The notes: generated by a model from the sequence alone, not told the origin. Shown: positions 1 through 10,112, counted from the stretch's first letter. The stretch is DNA of 64,000 bases from Duncaniella freteri (GCF_004766125.1 NZ_SJSA01000002.1:620001-684000); one strand, 5' to 3'. Numbers and translations are program-made.

Positions 1-1779
1 TGCCCTGAAAGTGTAATCCGTACCGGTTATTATATGGACGCTTTGCTGTGACCTGATATCTTTATTGAGAGTGATTGACTGGTTCCCAAAGCCGTCAGCG
101 ACAGCCATACGATATTCCTTATAAAAAGGTGACTGATAATACAATCCTGTAGCAAACCGGAATGCCCATCCCGGATGCTCCTCCGGAATAAAACCGACTG
201 ACACTCGCGGACTCACAAGCGTTTCTTTATTGAAACTCCAGTGACACATCCTTACACCGGCATTAACTGTGACAAACCCGGCAGAAGTTGATAACCTCCA
301 GGCATCCTGCAAAAACGCCGTAAAACGTAATGATGACACATCATGTTTGGAATCAAGGCTGTACACCATAGAAAGTTCCGTTGGCGATACCGGGATGGAA
401 AATCCGGCAGAATCCCTGAGCTCCCATTCCCTGCTGCGATCCATGACACACTCTCTTTGGATACCGACACCATACCCAAGAGTGTGGCGTGGATTTATGG
501 CACTCTCACCTTTGATGGCAAATGACATTACTGATGCTTTCAATCTGTTCCGTGCATGTTCACGGTAACGCCCCACCCCAAGTTCCCCACCAATATCGGA
601 TGTCCCAGCCTGATCAAGCCAATACTCTCCGGATATATCGTAAGCAACAAGTTCATTGGTGAGATAACTTGATGCCACAAGCCTTAACGCTGTGCCACGG
701 TTCACTCGATACTCCAACGAAAGAGCTCCTAAATATGTCTCGAAGCGATCCTTTTCCTGACCATCAAAATACACAGTAAACTGCCTGGCGTCCATCGACG
801 TGCCAAACGTAGTGGTTCTGTTTACAGGTGTGAAAACATAATTGTTTATAGATATATTGCCAAGAAACGATCCCTTCAGCCTATCGGAGAACTTATATGT
901 AAGAAATGTCTGGTAATCGAAATAACGAGGGCCATACTCCCCTTTGGTGTCCATTGAACTAAGTAGTGATGAAGCCGACTTGTATCTCACACCATGAAGC
1001 TGGCTGAATCGGTTGGAGCCCTGCCCTAAGGACAGAGCACCCCCCATAAGGCTTCCTGTCAATGATCCTTCGAATGAATCCAACTCACGATAGGTTATAT
1101 CCAGCACCGACGACATTTTGTCACCATATTCTGCCGGATAACCACCTGTCGAGAACCCGATCGACCCTACCAGGTCAGGGTTTACAATACTCATCCCCTC
1201 TTGCTGCCCAGCCGAAACGAGCTGAGGCCTATATATCTCTATATCATTTATATACACCGAATTTTCATCATATGAACCACCTCTCACAGAATATTGCGAC
1301 GACATCTCATTGCTACTGTTAACACCAGCCATCGTTGTAATCAACGACTCCACACTCCCGCCCGATACATCAGGCGAACTATGTAACTGTGAAGCATCAA
1401 TTATAGCAATCGATCCTGTCTGTTTTTTCAGTTCAGCCACCTCTACCTGTTGCAGCATTTCGGAATCGAACTGCATGCGCATATTCAATGCAACCTCTCC
1501 TGAAGCTCCGACCAGCCTCCGCTTCTCCTCCCTATATCCTATACATGAAAAAATTATAGTAATGGTATCCGACATGGCACACGACAGAGAATAATCCCCA
1601 TCTGACCCTGATGTGGTGCCGACAGCAGTCCCTTCTATACGGACAGTAGCAAACTCTATAGGCCCACCTTTAGTATCTGTGATCTTTCCATGCACCTTTA
1701 CCTGCCCCACAGCTATAACAGGCAACAGTATGCCTGAAATTAAAAGTATACATATTATAATGTGACGCAGTATTGACAT
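1..1779 (-). CDS. TonB-dependent outer membrane receptor, 3' end outside window
   Basis: The frame is open from an ATG at 1777-1779 to the window edge (593 codons), so the C-terminal barrel is missing. The N-terminus is a signal peptide (MSILRHIIICILLISGILLP). It is followed by a carboxypeptidase-regulatory-like fold (roughly residues 27-105, with VHGKITDTKGGPIEFATV) and a plug domain (roughly 110-230, with SVRGGSYDENSVYINDIEIY). The rest looks like alternating beta-barrel strands. Such receptors import ligands across the outer membrane using TonB energy; the ligand cannot be read from sequence, and no SusD partner is visible in the window. It lies 64 nt after nhaC on the same strand and may be the last gene of that string. 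Confidence 0.9.
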   Translation of the reverse strand, partial: MSILRHIIICILLISGILLPVIAVGQVKVHGKITDTKGGPIEFATVRIEGTAVGTTSGSDGDYSLSCAMSDTITIIFSCIGYREEKRRLVGASGEVALNMRMQFDSEMLQQVEVAELKKQTGSIAIIDASQLHSSPDVSGGSVESLITTMAGVNSSNEMSSQYSVRGGSYDENSVYINDIEIYRPQLVSAGQQEGMSIVNPDLVGSIGFSTGGYPAEYGDKMSSVLDITYRELDSFEGSLTGSLMGGALSLGQGSNRFSQLHGVRYKSASSLLSSMDTKGEYGPRYFDYQTFLTYKFSDRLKGSFLGNISINNYVFTPVNRTTTFGTSMDARQFTVYFDGQEKDRFETYLGALSLEYRVNRGTALRLVASSYLTNELVAYDISGEYWLDQAGTSDIGGELGVGRYREHARNRLKASVMSFAIKGESAINPRHTLGYGVGIQRECVMDRSREWELRDSAGFSIPVSPTELSMVYSLDSKHDVSSLRFTAFLQDAWRLSTSAGFVTVNAGVRMCHWSFNKETLVSPRVSVGFIPEEHPGWAFRFATGLYYQSPFYKEYRMAVADGFGNQSITLNKDIRSQQSVHIITGTDYTFRA

Positions 1780-1842
1780 TTAGTTATAGTTGGTTGGTCC
1801 AACTATAAAACGCTACATATATTAAAAAATTGCATCCACACC

Positions 1843-3162
1843 TCACAGAACTCTCCTGCTGAGCCTGCGTGGGAACAAGAATACTATTGATAAAGCCACC
1901 ATGACTGCAAGAGCCCAAGGATAGTAAAGATAAGAGAACGGTGCAGCAGGCGCTATTCCTGCCAAAGACGCGGCAAGCAACGTCTGTGCTCCATAAGGGA
2001 TAAGGCATTGGACTATACAGGAACATGAATCGAGCAGTGATGCATTCTTCCTTGGATCAATACCATACTTCTCCCCTATCTCACGCGCTATTCCCCCCAC
2101 AGTTATTATAGCTACTGTGTTGTTGGCTGTACACATATTGACTATCCCAACAAGAAAGGCAACACAAACCTGCGCGCCCCTAAGCCCTGACACCTTGGCT
2201 GTGAGCACTCTGAGCAGATATTGGATACCGCCTGCCGCCTTTATGACACCAAGCATACCTGCGGCAAGAAGTGTCACAATAATAAGATCCCCCATAGAAT
2301 CGATACCCTTGCCCATATATCCGAAGATTGAAATCATGTCAGAGCCATACAACAAACCCATACCGACAGCCGTAAGTATCCCAAGAGTCAGCACAATAGA
2401 CACATTGACCCCACCTACGGCAGCCACAATGACGACCAGATACGGCAACACAAGCCATGGATTGGCATCATCGCTGATCGGCACATCGGGAGCACCTATA
2501 CTCATAAAAATGTATACCATAAGAGTAGCCAATGCCGCCGGAAGGGCTATCCACAGATTTGCCTTGAACTTGTCAGCCATCTTGCAGCCCTGCGACCGAG
2601 TCGCGGCAATCGTCGTATCGGATATAAACGACATGTTATCACCGAAAAACGCACCTCCGAGCACCACTGCGACATAAAATGGCAGACTTGCCTCCGATGC
2701 TTCCGCCATCTCCACCGCTAACGGAGTGAGTGCCACCACCGTGCCAACCGATGTGCCTATTGATAATGAAATGAAACAGGCTGCGACAAAAAGTCCGGGC
2801 ACAATATATTCCGACGGAAAAATTCTCATTGTGAAATTGACCGTGGCATCGATTGCCCCGATCTCCTTTGCCAATGACGCAAATGCACCCGCAAGAATGA
2901 ATATCCATATCATATACAGGATATTCGGATGTCCGGCTGAGCGTGAGAATGTCTCGATCCTTTCAGCCAACGAGCCCCCGTTTCGGTATATGACAACACT
3001 CCACATAGATGCGGTAAGCAATGCCACAGAAAGCGGCATCTTGTAGAAATCACCTATTATAAGTGACACCGCAAGATACATACACAAAAACACGGCGACC
3101 GGCGACAATGCCCACAGTCCTTGCCGTGCACCTATCCTCGACAACTCTACAGGTCCGCTCAT
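1843..3162 (-). CDS. nhaC: Na+/H+ antiporter, NhaC family
   Basis: A 439-residue integral membrane protein with about a dozen hydrophobic segments. Its family-typical stretches include GTSVGTVVALTPLAVEMA, GGAFFGDNMSFISDTTIAA and MCTANNTVAIITVGGIAREI. NhaC-type carriers exchange Na+ for protons at the inner membrane. The start ATG overlaps the stop of the upstream acetyltransferase by one base (TGATG at 3160-3164), so translation is probably coupled. The exact ion or substrate is not certain, because related carriers in this superfamily exchange organic acids. Confidence 0.85.
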   Translation of the reverse strand: MSGPVELSRIGARQGLWALSPVAVFLCMYLAVSLIIGDFYKMPLSVALLTASMWSVVIYRNGGSLAERIETFSRSAGHPNILYMIWIFILAGAFASLAKEIGAIDATVNFTMRIFPSEYIVPGLFVAACFISLSIGTSVGTVVALTPLAVEMAEASEASLPFYVAVVLGGAFFGDNMSFISDTTIAATRSQGCKMADKFKANLWIALPAALATLMVYIFMSIGAPDVPISDDANPWLVLPYLVVIVAAVGGVNVSIVLTLGILTAVGMGLLYGSDMISIFGYMGKGIDSMGDLIIVTLLAAGMLGVIKAAGGIQYLLRVLTAKVSGLRGAQVCVAFLVGIVNMCTANNTVAIITVGGIAREIGEKYGIDPRKNASLLDSCSCIVQCLIPYGAQTLLAASLAGIAPAAPFSYLYYPWALAVMVALSIVFLFPRRLSRRVL

Positions 3163-3728
3163 CAGCCGAGATACTGCATGTGATCCATCATGACATGAAC
3201 AAATGGGCGGTCTCCAACCTTAGTGAAGCCCACTCGTTCATACAGTCGGCGCGCTTTAGGGTTAACCGGATCAACAAGTAACCCTGCCGGTTTGCCACAC
3301 TTGGCAGCACGCTTTATGGATTCCTTAAGCAGCTCACTGGCAATGCCTTTGCCGCGATATTCAGGCAACACTGCAAGAGTGTCGAGATAAAACTCTTCGG
3401 CATCACACTCATCCTCCACACCTTCAAGGCTAAGACCAAGGCAAGAGGAAACGGCTTCAAAAAACGGCAACCGAAGCTCATGTAGGCGTGCTCCGTCATA
3501 TCCCACGCATACCCCCACAGGATTGCCCCGGTCATCAAGTGCGACAAGTGTGTTGGTGTAGCTGTACTGTGTGTCGTCACGTTTTGCCAACATTGCAAAC
3601 ATATCCACGACATCCTCTAAAGTATGATTCTCACCGGCAAGGTTCTGCGCAATCTCAATGCCTATTGCTTCCACCACTGATTCACCTATAAGATGGCTGT
3701 CTTCAGGTCGGGCAGGTATTATTTTCAT
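3162..3728 (-). CDS. GNAT-family N-acetyltransferase
   Basis: 188 residues with the GNAT acetyl-CoA binding pattern LAVLPEYRGKGIASELLK (about residues 116-133), followed by the typical C-terminal strand ARRLYERVGFTKVGDRP. It transfers an acyl group from acetyl-CoA to an amine; the substrate is unknown. The start overlaps the ribD stop by 4 nt and the end overlaps the nhaC start by 1 nt, so it sits in a tightly packed operon. The neighbourhood gives no clear clue to the substrate. Confidence 0.85.
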   Translation of the reverse strand: MKIIPARPEDSHLIGESVVEAIGIEIAQNLAGENHTLEDVVDMFAMLAKRDDTQYSYTNTLVALDDRGNPVGVCVGYDGARLHELRLPFFEAVSSCLGLSLEGVEDECDAEEFYLDTLAVLPEYRGKGIASELLKESIKRAAKCGKPAGLLVDPVNPKARRLYERVGFTKVGDRPFVHVMMDHMQYLG

Positions 3729-4711
3729 ATAAGCGTATTTACGTTTTTAATATTTATAATGCGGTTCATGTCGACAATATCGACACTCTCCACCTCACAG
3801 TCACTGCTCAGACAGGGGGCTTTCACCTTCCCATTGATATTTTTGCAGCCACGTTCAATCCTCATTGCATCCCAAAGCCCAGAATCAATGAAAGATCTAT
3901 GCAGCTCTGCACCGCCCTCGACAAGCACACTTGTTATGCCGCGTTTATACAGATCCTCAAGCACATCATTCAGAGATGAAAATTCTCGATATATGATCGT
4001 GGTGCCATCTACCGCATCCATCACTCTGCCTCTGCGGTCAAGTATTACACGCAATGGCGAATGTCCGGCATAAAGACGCGTGTCAAGACGTGGATTGTCA
4101 GCCAAAACCGTCCCGCTTCCGACAAGAATAGCATCATGCGTTGCACGAAGCCTATGAGTGAGCATAGATGTAAGCGGCGTTGATATCTTTCCATCGATGT
4201 ATCCGTCAGCACTCTCAGCCCATTTGAGGGTCACAAAAGGACGCTTCCGGCGATGCGAGGTCACAAACTTCTCATTTAGTTCAAGGCACTCTTTCTCAAG
4301 ACATCCGGTGACGACCTCGACCCCGGCATCCTTAAGCATTCTTACACCCCTGCCGGCAACCTTCTCGAATGGGTCAAGACACCCTATCACCACTCTTGGT
4401 ATCCCCTTTTCGATAATCAAGGATGCACAGGGCGGCGTTTTGCCATAATGAGAACATGGCTCAAGAGTCACATACATTGTGGCATTGCGCAACAGAGAGG
4501 TGTCAGCCACCGATGCCACAGCATTGACCTCGGCATGACCTTCACCACAACGACGATGCCACCCTTCCCCGATTATCTTTCCTGAAGGATCGACCAGAAC
4601 AGCTCCCACCATCGGATTAGGGGATGCGTCAAGCAATCCATTGCCGGCGAGACACAAGGCTCGGCGCATATATCGCTCATCGACTTCCATACATCTGAAC
4701 TTTTTTATCAA
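3725..4711 (-). CDS. ribD: Bifunctional riboflavin biosynthesis deaminase/reductase RibD
   Basis: 328 residues with two domains. The N-terminal cytidine-deaminase-like domain (about 10-130) has the zinc site HAEV and PCSHYGKTPPC. The C-terminal RibD reductase domain begins near RPFVTLKWAESADGYIDG and is somewhat short. Together they deaminate and reduce the pyrimidine ring in the second and third steps of riboflavin synthesis. The listed start overlaps the ispG stop as ATGA. An internal Met at residue 8 (4690; MEVDERYMRRAL) fits the usual family N-terminus better and is an alternative start. Confidence 0.92.
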   Translation of the reverse strand: MIKKFRCMEVDERYMRRALCLAGNGLLDASPNPMVGAVLVDPSGKIIGEGWHRRCGEGHAEVNAVASVADTSLLRNATMYVTLEPCSHYGKTPPCASLIIEKGIPRVVIGCLDPFEKVAGRGVRMLKDAGVEVVTGCLEKECLELNEKFVTSHRRKRPFVTLKWAESADGYIDGKISTPLTSMLTHRLRATHDAILVGSGTVLADNPRLDTRLYAGHSPLRVILDRRGRVMDAVDGTTIIYREFSSLNDVLEDLYKRGITSVLVEGGAELHRSFIDSGLWDAMRIERGCKNINGKVKAPCLSSDCEVESVDIVDMNRIINIKNVNTLI

Positions 4712-6366
4712 GGTTCCACCCAGTCGCCATGTTCCTTAATAAGAGCAATGAGCCGAGGAAGAGCCTCTGACGCAGGAATATTCTTCACCACACATTCCTT
4801 GCCTTTGTACAGGCTTATATGCCCGGGTCCTGCGCCTACATATCCGTAATCGGCATCTGCCATCTCTCCGGGACCGTTCACAATGCATCCCATCACACCT
4901 ATTTTCAATCCTTTAAGATGAGATGTCGCAGCCTTTATTTCCTTCAATGTCGACTGAAGGTCATAGAGCGTGCGCCCGCACCCCGGACATGATATAAACT
5001 CCGTCTTGGATATGCGGTGACGAGTCGCCTGTAGAATATTGAGCGACAACCTGTTCAGCTCTTCACGTGTCACATCCGGAGCACCGATAAATATCGCATC
5101 CGCAATGCCGGAAAGGAGCACATAACCGAAATCGACCGCAGCAGTGATCTGCAATGCCTCGAAAGAAACAATGTCGTAGAACTTCGCTACAATCACAGGA
5201 TTCTCAATCCCGCGTGCTGACATCCCATTTACAAACGACTTTACCTTCAAAGCCCAATCGGCACCATCGGCAGTCACAGTTACCACGGCATCATGCCTTG
5301 CAGATATTTTATCATATTCAAGACCCCAATCACCGTTCAAGTCAGCCCATATACCATCCTTGGTTTCATCATTTATAGGATCAAGCCCCACTACCTGAGT
5401 GACTCTGCCGTCCCATGCCGACTTTCTTCGAGAACAGACAAACGGATCTGCATCTTCTATGTATCCGTTCATCACATAATCACCGGATGCTCCTGACACC
5501 TCATCGATATGACGCAGTATCGCTTTCGCTACAGGTATTTCCTGTTCAGGCTCTTCACTGAGTGACACGCGTATAGTATCCCCTATACCATCCATCAGCA
5601 ACGATCCTATTCCGACCGCCGACTTTATTCTGCCATCCTCTCCATCGCCGGCCTCGGTCACACCGAGATGCAACGGAAAATGCATATCCTCCGCATCCAT
5701 AGCTGCAACAAGACGGCGCACAGTCTCAGTCATCACAAGCACATTGGAGGCCTTGATCGATATGACCACATCATTGAACTCATGACGTACACATACACGA
5801 AGAAACTCCATGGCACTCTCCACCATACCGGCAGGGGTATCGCCATACCGGCTCATGATTCGGTCGGAAAGAGACCCATGGTTAACTCCGATGCGCAAAG
5901 CAGTGTGATGCTCCTTACAAAGGTCAAGAAGCGGGACAAGAGCATTCTCAATCTTTATGAGCTCTTCGGCATATTCCCCGTCAGTGAACTCTATCTTCTT
6001 GAATGTACGTCCCGGATCAACGAAATTGCCTGGATTGATACGTACTTTCTCAACCCTCTCCGCAGCGGCAAAAGCCGCACGCGGGTTGAAATGCACATCA
6101 GCGACCAAAGGCACCTTAACACCCATCGTGCCAAGCGACTTCTTTATCTCGTAAAGGTTCTCTGCCTCACGGACACCCTGTGTAGTGAGGCGGACTATCT
6201 CGCCTCCGGCCTCTACAATGCGTCGTGTCTGCTCAGCCGAGCCTTTAGTATCATTGGTGGAGGTAGTTGTCATTGACTGCACAACCACCGGATTGTTTCC
6301 GCCAATAGTCACGTCACCTACCTTGACCGGAGAGGTGACGCGACGTGTCCATTGGAATTTTTCCAT
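4708..6366 (-). CDS. ispG: 4-hydroxy-3-methylbut-2-enyl diphosphate synthase, long form
   Basis: Penultimate enzyme of the MEP isoprenoid pathway. The TIM-barrel part carries NPVVVQSMTTT, VPLVADVHFNP and RINPGN. The C-terminal iron-sulfur part carries CPGCGRT and GCIVNGPGE, which supply the [4Fe-4S] cysteines. At about 552 residues it is the long type with an extra domain between barrel and cluster domain (about residues 280-450), as known for Bacteroidetes, Chlamydiae and plants. I chose the Met at 6366 (MEKFQW); an upstream in-frame Met at 6381 would add five unremarkable residues. The stop overlaps the ribD start. Confidence 0.95.
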   Translation of the reverse strand: MEKFQWTRRVTSPVKVGDVTIGGNNPVVVQSMTTTSTNDTKGSAEQTRRIVEAGGEIVRLTTQGVREAENLYEIKKSLGTMGVKVPLVADVHFNPRAAFAAAERVEKVRINPGNFVDPGRTFKKIEFTDGEYAEELIKIENALVPLLDLCKEHHTALRIGVNHGSLSDRIMSRYGDTPAGMVESAMEFLRVCVRHEFNDVVISIKASNVLVMTETVRRLVAAMDAEDMHFPLHLGVTEAGDGEDGRIKSAVGIGSLLMDGIGDTIRVSLSEEPEQEIPVAKAILRHIDEVSGASGDYVMNGYIEDADPFVCSRRKSAWDGRVTQVVGLDPINDETKDGIWADLNGDWGLEYDKISARHDAVVTVTADGADWALKVKSFVNGMSARGIENPVIVAKFYDIVSFEALQITAAVDFGYVLLSGIADAIFIGAPDVTREELNRLSLNILQATRHRISKTEFISCPGCGRTLYDLQSTLKEIKAATSHLKGLKIGVMGCIVNGPGEMADADYGYVGAGPGHISLYKGKECVVKNIPASEALPRLIALIKEHGDWVEP

Positions 6367-6396
6367 AGAAAAACAAGCCACAGAAGTGACTGAGAA

Positions 6397-6900
6397 TTAC
6401 ACTTTGTATTCGTACTTGACTTCTCTGAGCTCCTCATTAGCCTTGACTATCTTCTTGGAGAGAGTGGCGCGGTAGGCTTCATAACGAGCTGCAAGATCCG
6501 GATCGGAGAGAGCGAGTATCTGTACGGCTGTCACAGCAGCATTCATCCCGGCATTGATACCCACAGTCGCCACTGATATACCCGGAGGCATCTGCACTAT
6601 AGAGTAGAGGGCATCCATTCCGCTAAGTGTGGAATTGATAGGAATGCCTATGACCGGAAGCGGAGTCATTGCGGCAATCACTCCAGGCAGAGCAGCAGCC
6701 ATGCCGGCAGCAGCGATTATCACCTTTATGCCTCGCGCCTGTGCCCCTGTGGCAAACTCCTCCACCTCACGTGGAGTGCGATGTGCCGAAAGGGCATTCA
6801 TCTCAAAAGGCACCTGCATATCATTCAGAAAATCGGCAGCCTTCTTAAGAATAGGGAGATCGCTTGTGCTCCCCATAATAATACTCACAATTGGTTTCAT
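6397..6900 (-). CDS. purE: N5-carboxyaminoimidazole ribonucleotide mutase
   Basis: 167 residues, typical for class I PurE of purine synthesis. Visible motifs are the nucleotide phosphate loop GSTSDLP, the catalytic SAHRTP and the conserved YSIVQMPPG. The loop written AGGAAHLPG in E. coli reads AAGMAAALPG here, a variant I recall from other Bacteroidetes. No purK lies next to it in the window. It is 30 nt upstream of ispG and 47 nt downstream of the PAP2-like gene on the same strand. Confidence 0.95.
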   Translation of the reverse strand: MKPIVSIIMGSTSDLPILKKAADFLNDMQVPFEMNALSAHRTPREVEEFATGAQARGIKVIIAAAGMAAALPGVIAAMTPLPVIGIPINSTLSGMDALYSIVQMPPGISVATVGINAGMNAAVTAVQILALSDPDLAARYEAYRATLSKKIVKANEELREVKYEYKV

Positions 6901-6947
6901 CAGTCAAATATGCAATATTGATTGGTTATTGAAATATTACGGAAAAA

Positions 6948-7565
6948 TCATTGAGGGAGATGTATCATTGTGCAGAACCATACACAGACAAAACCGTTGA
7001 GCGCACCCGCCAACACCTGCATAAGTGTATGGCATTGCAGATACACACGTGCAGTCATCACAAGCCCTACAAGCACCACTGTCACCGAGAGCCACACATT
7101 CAGGTCGCATACAGCCTGATGAGATGCCGCAAGACGGAACATCATGGCTGCCAGTCCTCCCATAGCGGCAGAGTGTGCCGATATCTTCCATTTAAGATTC
7201 ACGATTATGTTCACGAATGCGGCTATCGCGCCACCCGCAAAAAATAATGTGAGCCACTGAGGGGCACCTGCCCTGAAAAGGAAATATCCGCAACCGAGAT
7301 AACAAAGTATGATAAGGATATACGGTATTGAACGCTCCGACCTGGAATTCAGCCCTGGATCGTTTACAACCCCTGATTTATACAACCCGATTATGCCGGC
7401 AAAAGGTATCACACAGGTCAGCACGAATGTTATAGCGATCGTGGTCCACAGTACCTTGGAGGGCAGCACCACAAGCATCGAAAGGAATGATGCAAGTATC
7501 ATCGCATAAGTGGGCACCAACAGCGGTGTAAAAATGCTGGAGATGATCTGTGATATCCGTTTCAT
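6948..7565 (-). CDS. PAP2-superfamily-like membrane protein
   Basis: 205 residues with about six hydrophobic helices. The layout recalls PAP2 lipid phosphatases: RSERSIPY near residue 77, KISAHSAAMGG near 126, and a late ARVYLQCHTLMQVLAG near 172. The second motif reads AHSA rather than the usual PSGH, although the histidine is kept. The third motif keeps Arg and His but lacks the usual Asp after the His. It may act on isoprenoid or phospholipid pyrophosphates, or be catalytically changed. The start lies 2 nt after the rpoN stop, suggesting co-expression. Confidence 0.7.
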   Translation of the reverse strand: MKRISQIISSIFTPLLVPTYAMILASFLSMLVVLPSKVLWTTIAITFVLTCVIPFAGIIGLYKSGVVNDPGLNSRSERSIPYILIILCYLGCGYFLFRAGAPQWLTLFFAGGAIAAFVNIIVNLKWKISAHSAAMGGLAAMMFRLAASHQAVCDLNVWLSVTVVLVGLVMTARVYLQCHTLMQVLAGALNGFVCVWFCTMIHLPQ

Positions 7566-7567
7566 AA

Positions 7568-9013
7568 TTATATTTTTTTTCTTAGTCTGGCCACAGGTAT
7601 TCCGAGACGTTCACGATATTTAGCCACCGTACGCCTGGCTATGTTGTAGCCCATTTCATTCAACATGGTCGTGAGAGCATCATCGCTGAGAGGCGAAGCG
7701 GTGTCCTCATCTGATATCAAGCCCTTTAGGGAGGAAAGAATTTCGTGCGATGAAGCGTCCTCCTCGTCATTTACCCTTTCATTGAAAAAGAATTTCAGAG
7801 GATACACGCCACCCGGAGTGGCAACATACTTACCGGCTGTGGCTCGTGAAATAACCGAAATATCCAGTCCGGTAAATGAAGAGATATCTCTCAACACCAT
7901 GGGCCTGAGTCTGCTCTCATCTTCAGAGACAAAGAAATCTTTCTGCCAACGTACTATCGCCTCCATCACATTCATCAGCGTGGAGCGTCGCATCCTAAGG
8001 AGCTCTATAAAGTCCGAAGCCTCCTCCCTCTTTTTTGTTATGAATGACTGAGCTTCGCTCTGTCGTTTTCCCGAAGATGCATTCCATGGCTCTCCCCCAT
8101 TATCATACGCGACAAAGCTCCGTTCTATCACCAGATCAGGGATATTGTTGGGCATGGTTACGGTCACACGGTCATTCTGATCCACATCGACATAGAAATC
8201 AGGGATTATATGTCGTGTACGGTCATCGGCATCGCTCTCTCCTATCCGGCTTGCGGGCTTCGGATCAAGAGAGCGTATCACCTCATCAGCAGCCTTAAGA
8301 GATTCACGGCTCACGCCAAGCATTGATGCAAGACGATCAAAATGTCTTAGTGAGAAGATGTCGAAATAATCCCTCACAATCTCACTCGCAAGGCGTGTCG
8401 AATCATTCTCCGGGAGCCTTTTAAGCTGCAAAAGCAGACAATCCCTGAGATCATTTGCGCCTACTCCTGCCGGATCAAGACGGCGTATGGCATTATAGAC
8501 GGTTTTTAGTTCCTCAGCAGTAACTTCGATACCGGCATCAAAAGCAAGGTCGTCCTCAATCTGCTGAAGCGAACGTGTCATATATCCGTTGTCATCAAGA
8601 TTTCCTATCACATATCTTGATATGTCAAGCTGGCGTTCCGACATTTCAGTCTCAGCAAGCTGTGTCATCAGATAGTCTATCAGTGACCCGCCGCCAGCAA
8701 CAGCAACAGGCTCGAATACAGAATCGTCGGCACTTCTGTTGTTTATCCCCAGTCGATAAGGAGGTATATCATCCTCACTCGCATAATCGGCAAGCTGCAT
8801 ATCGTCAGCCGTTTCATTGAACGACTCTTCCGCACTGTCATCGCCAGCCACGGAGTCAGCTACCTCAAGAGCAGGATTGTCGTCAAGTTCGCGGCGCACC
8901 TCCTCTTCGATTTCGGGTTCGGACATCTCAAGCATACGCACAAGCCTGATCTGCAACGGCGACAGACGCAGCTGCATTCTCTGTTCAAGCGATTGGCTGA
9001 GAACTTCCTTCAT
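7568..9013 (-). CDS. rpoN: RNA polymerase sigma-54 factor
   Basis: 481 residues with the three RpoN regions. The Gln/Leu-rich activator-interaction region I is at the start (SLEQRMQLRLSPLQIRLVRM). An acidic linker follows (about 50-85), then the core-binding domain (about 100-290). The C-terminal DNA-binding part ends with the RpoN box near residues 459-475 (ARRTVAKYRERLGIPVARL). Sigma-54 needs AAA+ activators to open promoters; none is encoded in the window. It heads the minus-strand string that runs to the window start. Confidence 0.95.
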   Translation of the reverse strand: MKEVLSQSLEQRMQLRLSPLQIRLVRMLEMSEPEIEEEVRRELDDNPALEVADSVAGDDSAEESFNETADDMQLADYASEDDIPPYRLGINNRSADDSVFEPVAVAGGGSLIDYLMTQLAETEMSERQLDISRYVIGNLDDNGYMTRSLQQIEDDLAFDAGIEVTAEELKTVYNAIRRLDPAGVGANDLRDCLLLQLKRLPENDSTRLASEIVRDYFDIFSLRHFDRLASMLGVSRESLKAADEVIRSLDPKPASRIGESDADDRTRHIIPDFYVDVDQNDRVTVTMPNNIPDLVIERSFVAYDNGGEPWNASSGKRQSEAQSFITKKREEASDFIELLRMRRSTLMNVMEAIVRWQKDFFVSEDESRLRPMVLRDISSFTGLDISVISRATAGKYVATPGGVYPLKFFFNERVNDEEDASSHEILSSLKGLISDEDTASPLSDDALTTMLNEMGYNIARRTVAKYRERLGIPVARLRKKI

Positions 9014-9095
9014 ACATTACAATTTATCAAGATAACGACATAACCGCACTCATGGTTTAACCCTAATCAGGCAACATGACACACAGTCATAACGC

Positions 9096-10085
9096 TCAGA
9101 CATTATAGATTCCTGTCTTATACTTGGCAAGATTTTCTGATTTTAAGAACCATTCTATAGTGGCTTTCAATCCGTCACGCAGAGTGTATCGGGGTCGCCA
9201 ATCGGTCATCGAAGTGATAATAGTATTATCCCCGCAAAGACGGAACACCTCACTTCCTGAAGGACGCAGCCTTGCAGGATCAGTAACATATTTCACGTCC
9301 TCGCCCATAAGCTCAGCTATGGTCTCAAGTGTTTCACGCATGGACACCTCTGTGCCTGTGGCTATATTGATCTCTTTACCTTCCACACCCGGAGTTATGC
9401 CCAATGCGATAAATCCGGCAGCTGTATCGGCAACATAATTAAAGTCTCGCGTAGGAGTAAGATCACCTACCATTATCTCACGCCTTCCTGACGCAATCTG
9501 GGATATGATCGATGGAATTATGGCCCTCGCGCTCTGGCGCGGACCGTATGTGTTGAACGGACGGGCTATAACTACCGGCAGGCTGAACGCATTATGAAAG
9601 CTCAGGGCTATGGCATCAGCCCCTATTTTCGTGGCACTGTAGGGCGACTGAGGCTGCTTGGGATGCTTCTCGTCAATAGGCACATAACGTGCTGTACCAT
9701 ACACCTCGCTTGTGGATGTCACCACAAGGCGGCTCACCCCGGCATCCCTGCAAGCCTGACATATATTGAGTGTGCCCTTGATATTGGTATCGACATAACT
9801 GTCAGGGGCTATATAGCTGTAAGGTATAGCGATTAGAGCAGCAAGATGATACACAGTTGTGCAGCCCTTGACAATCTCCCGACACAGGTTTGGGTCACGG
9901 ACATCTCCAGTCACCACTTCAAGCCCCGGATGCTCGATTCCCTCAAGCCATCCCCAGTAATTGAACGAATTGTATTGGCTGAGTGCCCTTACATCATAAC
10001 CGGCTGACAGAAGAGCTTCTACAAGGTGAGACCCTATGAATCCGTCAGCTCCGGTAACGAGCACTTTTTCTCTTTTTGATTGCAT
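9096..10085 (-). CDS. legB: NAD-dependent 4,6-dehydratase, LegB-like
   Basis: A short-chain dehydrogenase-type sugar nucleotide enzyme of about 329 residues. It shows the Rossmann motif GADGFIGSHL, the active-site TSTSEVYG, the catalytic pair in SPYSATK, and RPFNTYGPRQSARA. The strings FNYWGW, YVDTNIKGTLN and PTRDFNYVADT match my memory of LegB, the UDP-GlcNAc 4,6-dehydratase of legionaminic acid synthesis. That assignment is from memory and needs a search; GDP-mannose-type dehydratase is the alternative. I chose the Met at 10085 (MQSKREKV) over 10100. The other legionaminate genes are not beside it. Confidence 0.78.
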   Translation of the reverse strand: MQSKREKVLVTGADGFIGSHLVEALLSAGYDVRALSQYNSFNYWGWLEGIEHPGLEVVTGDVRDPNLCREIVKGCTTVYHLAALIAIPYSYIAPDSYVDTNIKGTLNICQACRDAGVSRLVVTSTSEVYGTARYVPIDEKHPKQPQSPYSATKIGADAIALSFHNAFSLPVVIARPFNTYGPRQSARAIIPSIISQIASGRREIMVGDLTPTRDFNYVADTAAGFIALGITPGVEGKEINIATGTEVSMRETLETIAELMGEDVKYVTDPARLRPSGSEVFRLCGDNTIITSMTDWRPRYTLRDGLKATIEWFLKSENLAKYKTGIYNV

Positions 10086-10112
10086 TATAGATGATTCCAA
10101 ATAAATTTCTGT

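Noticed and set aside
5668..6276. 202-codon open frame opposite ispG
   Set aside because: Antisense to a clearly conserved gene, low-complexity composition, no recognisable domain.
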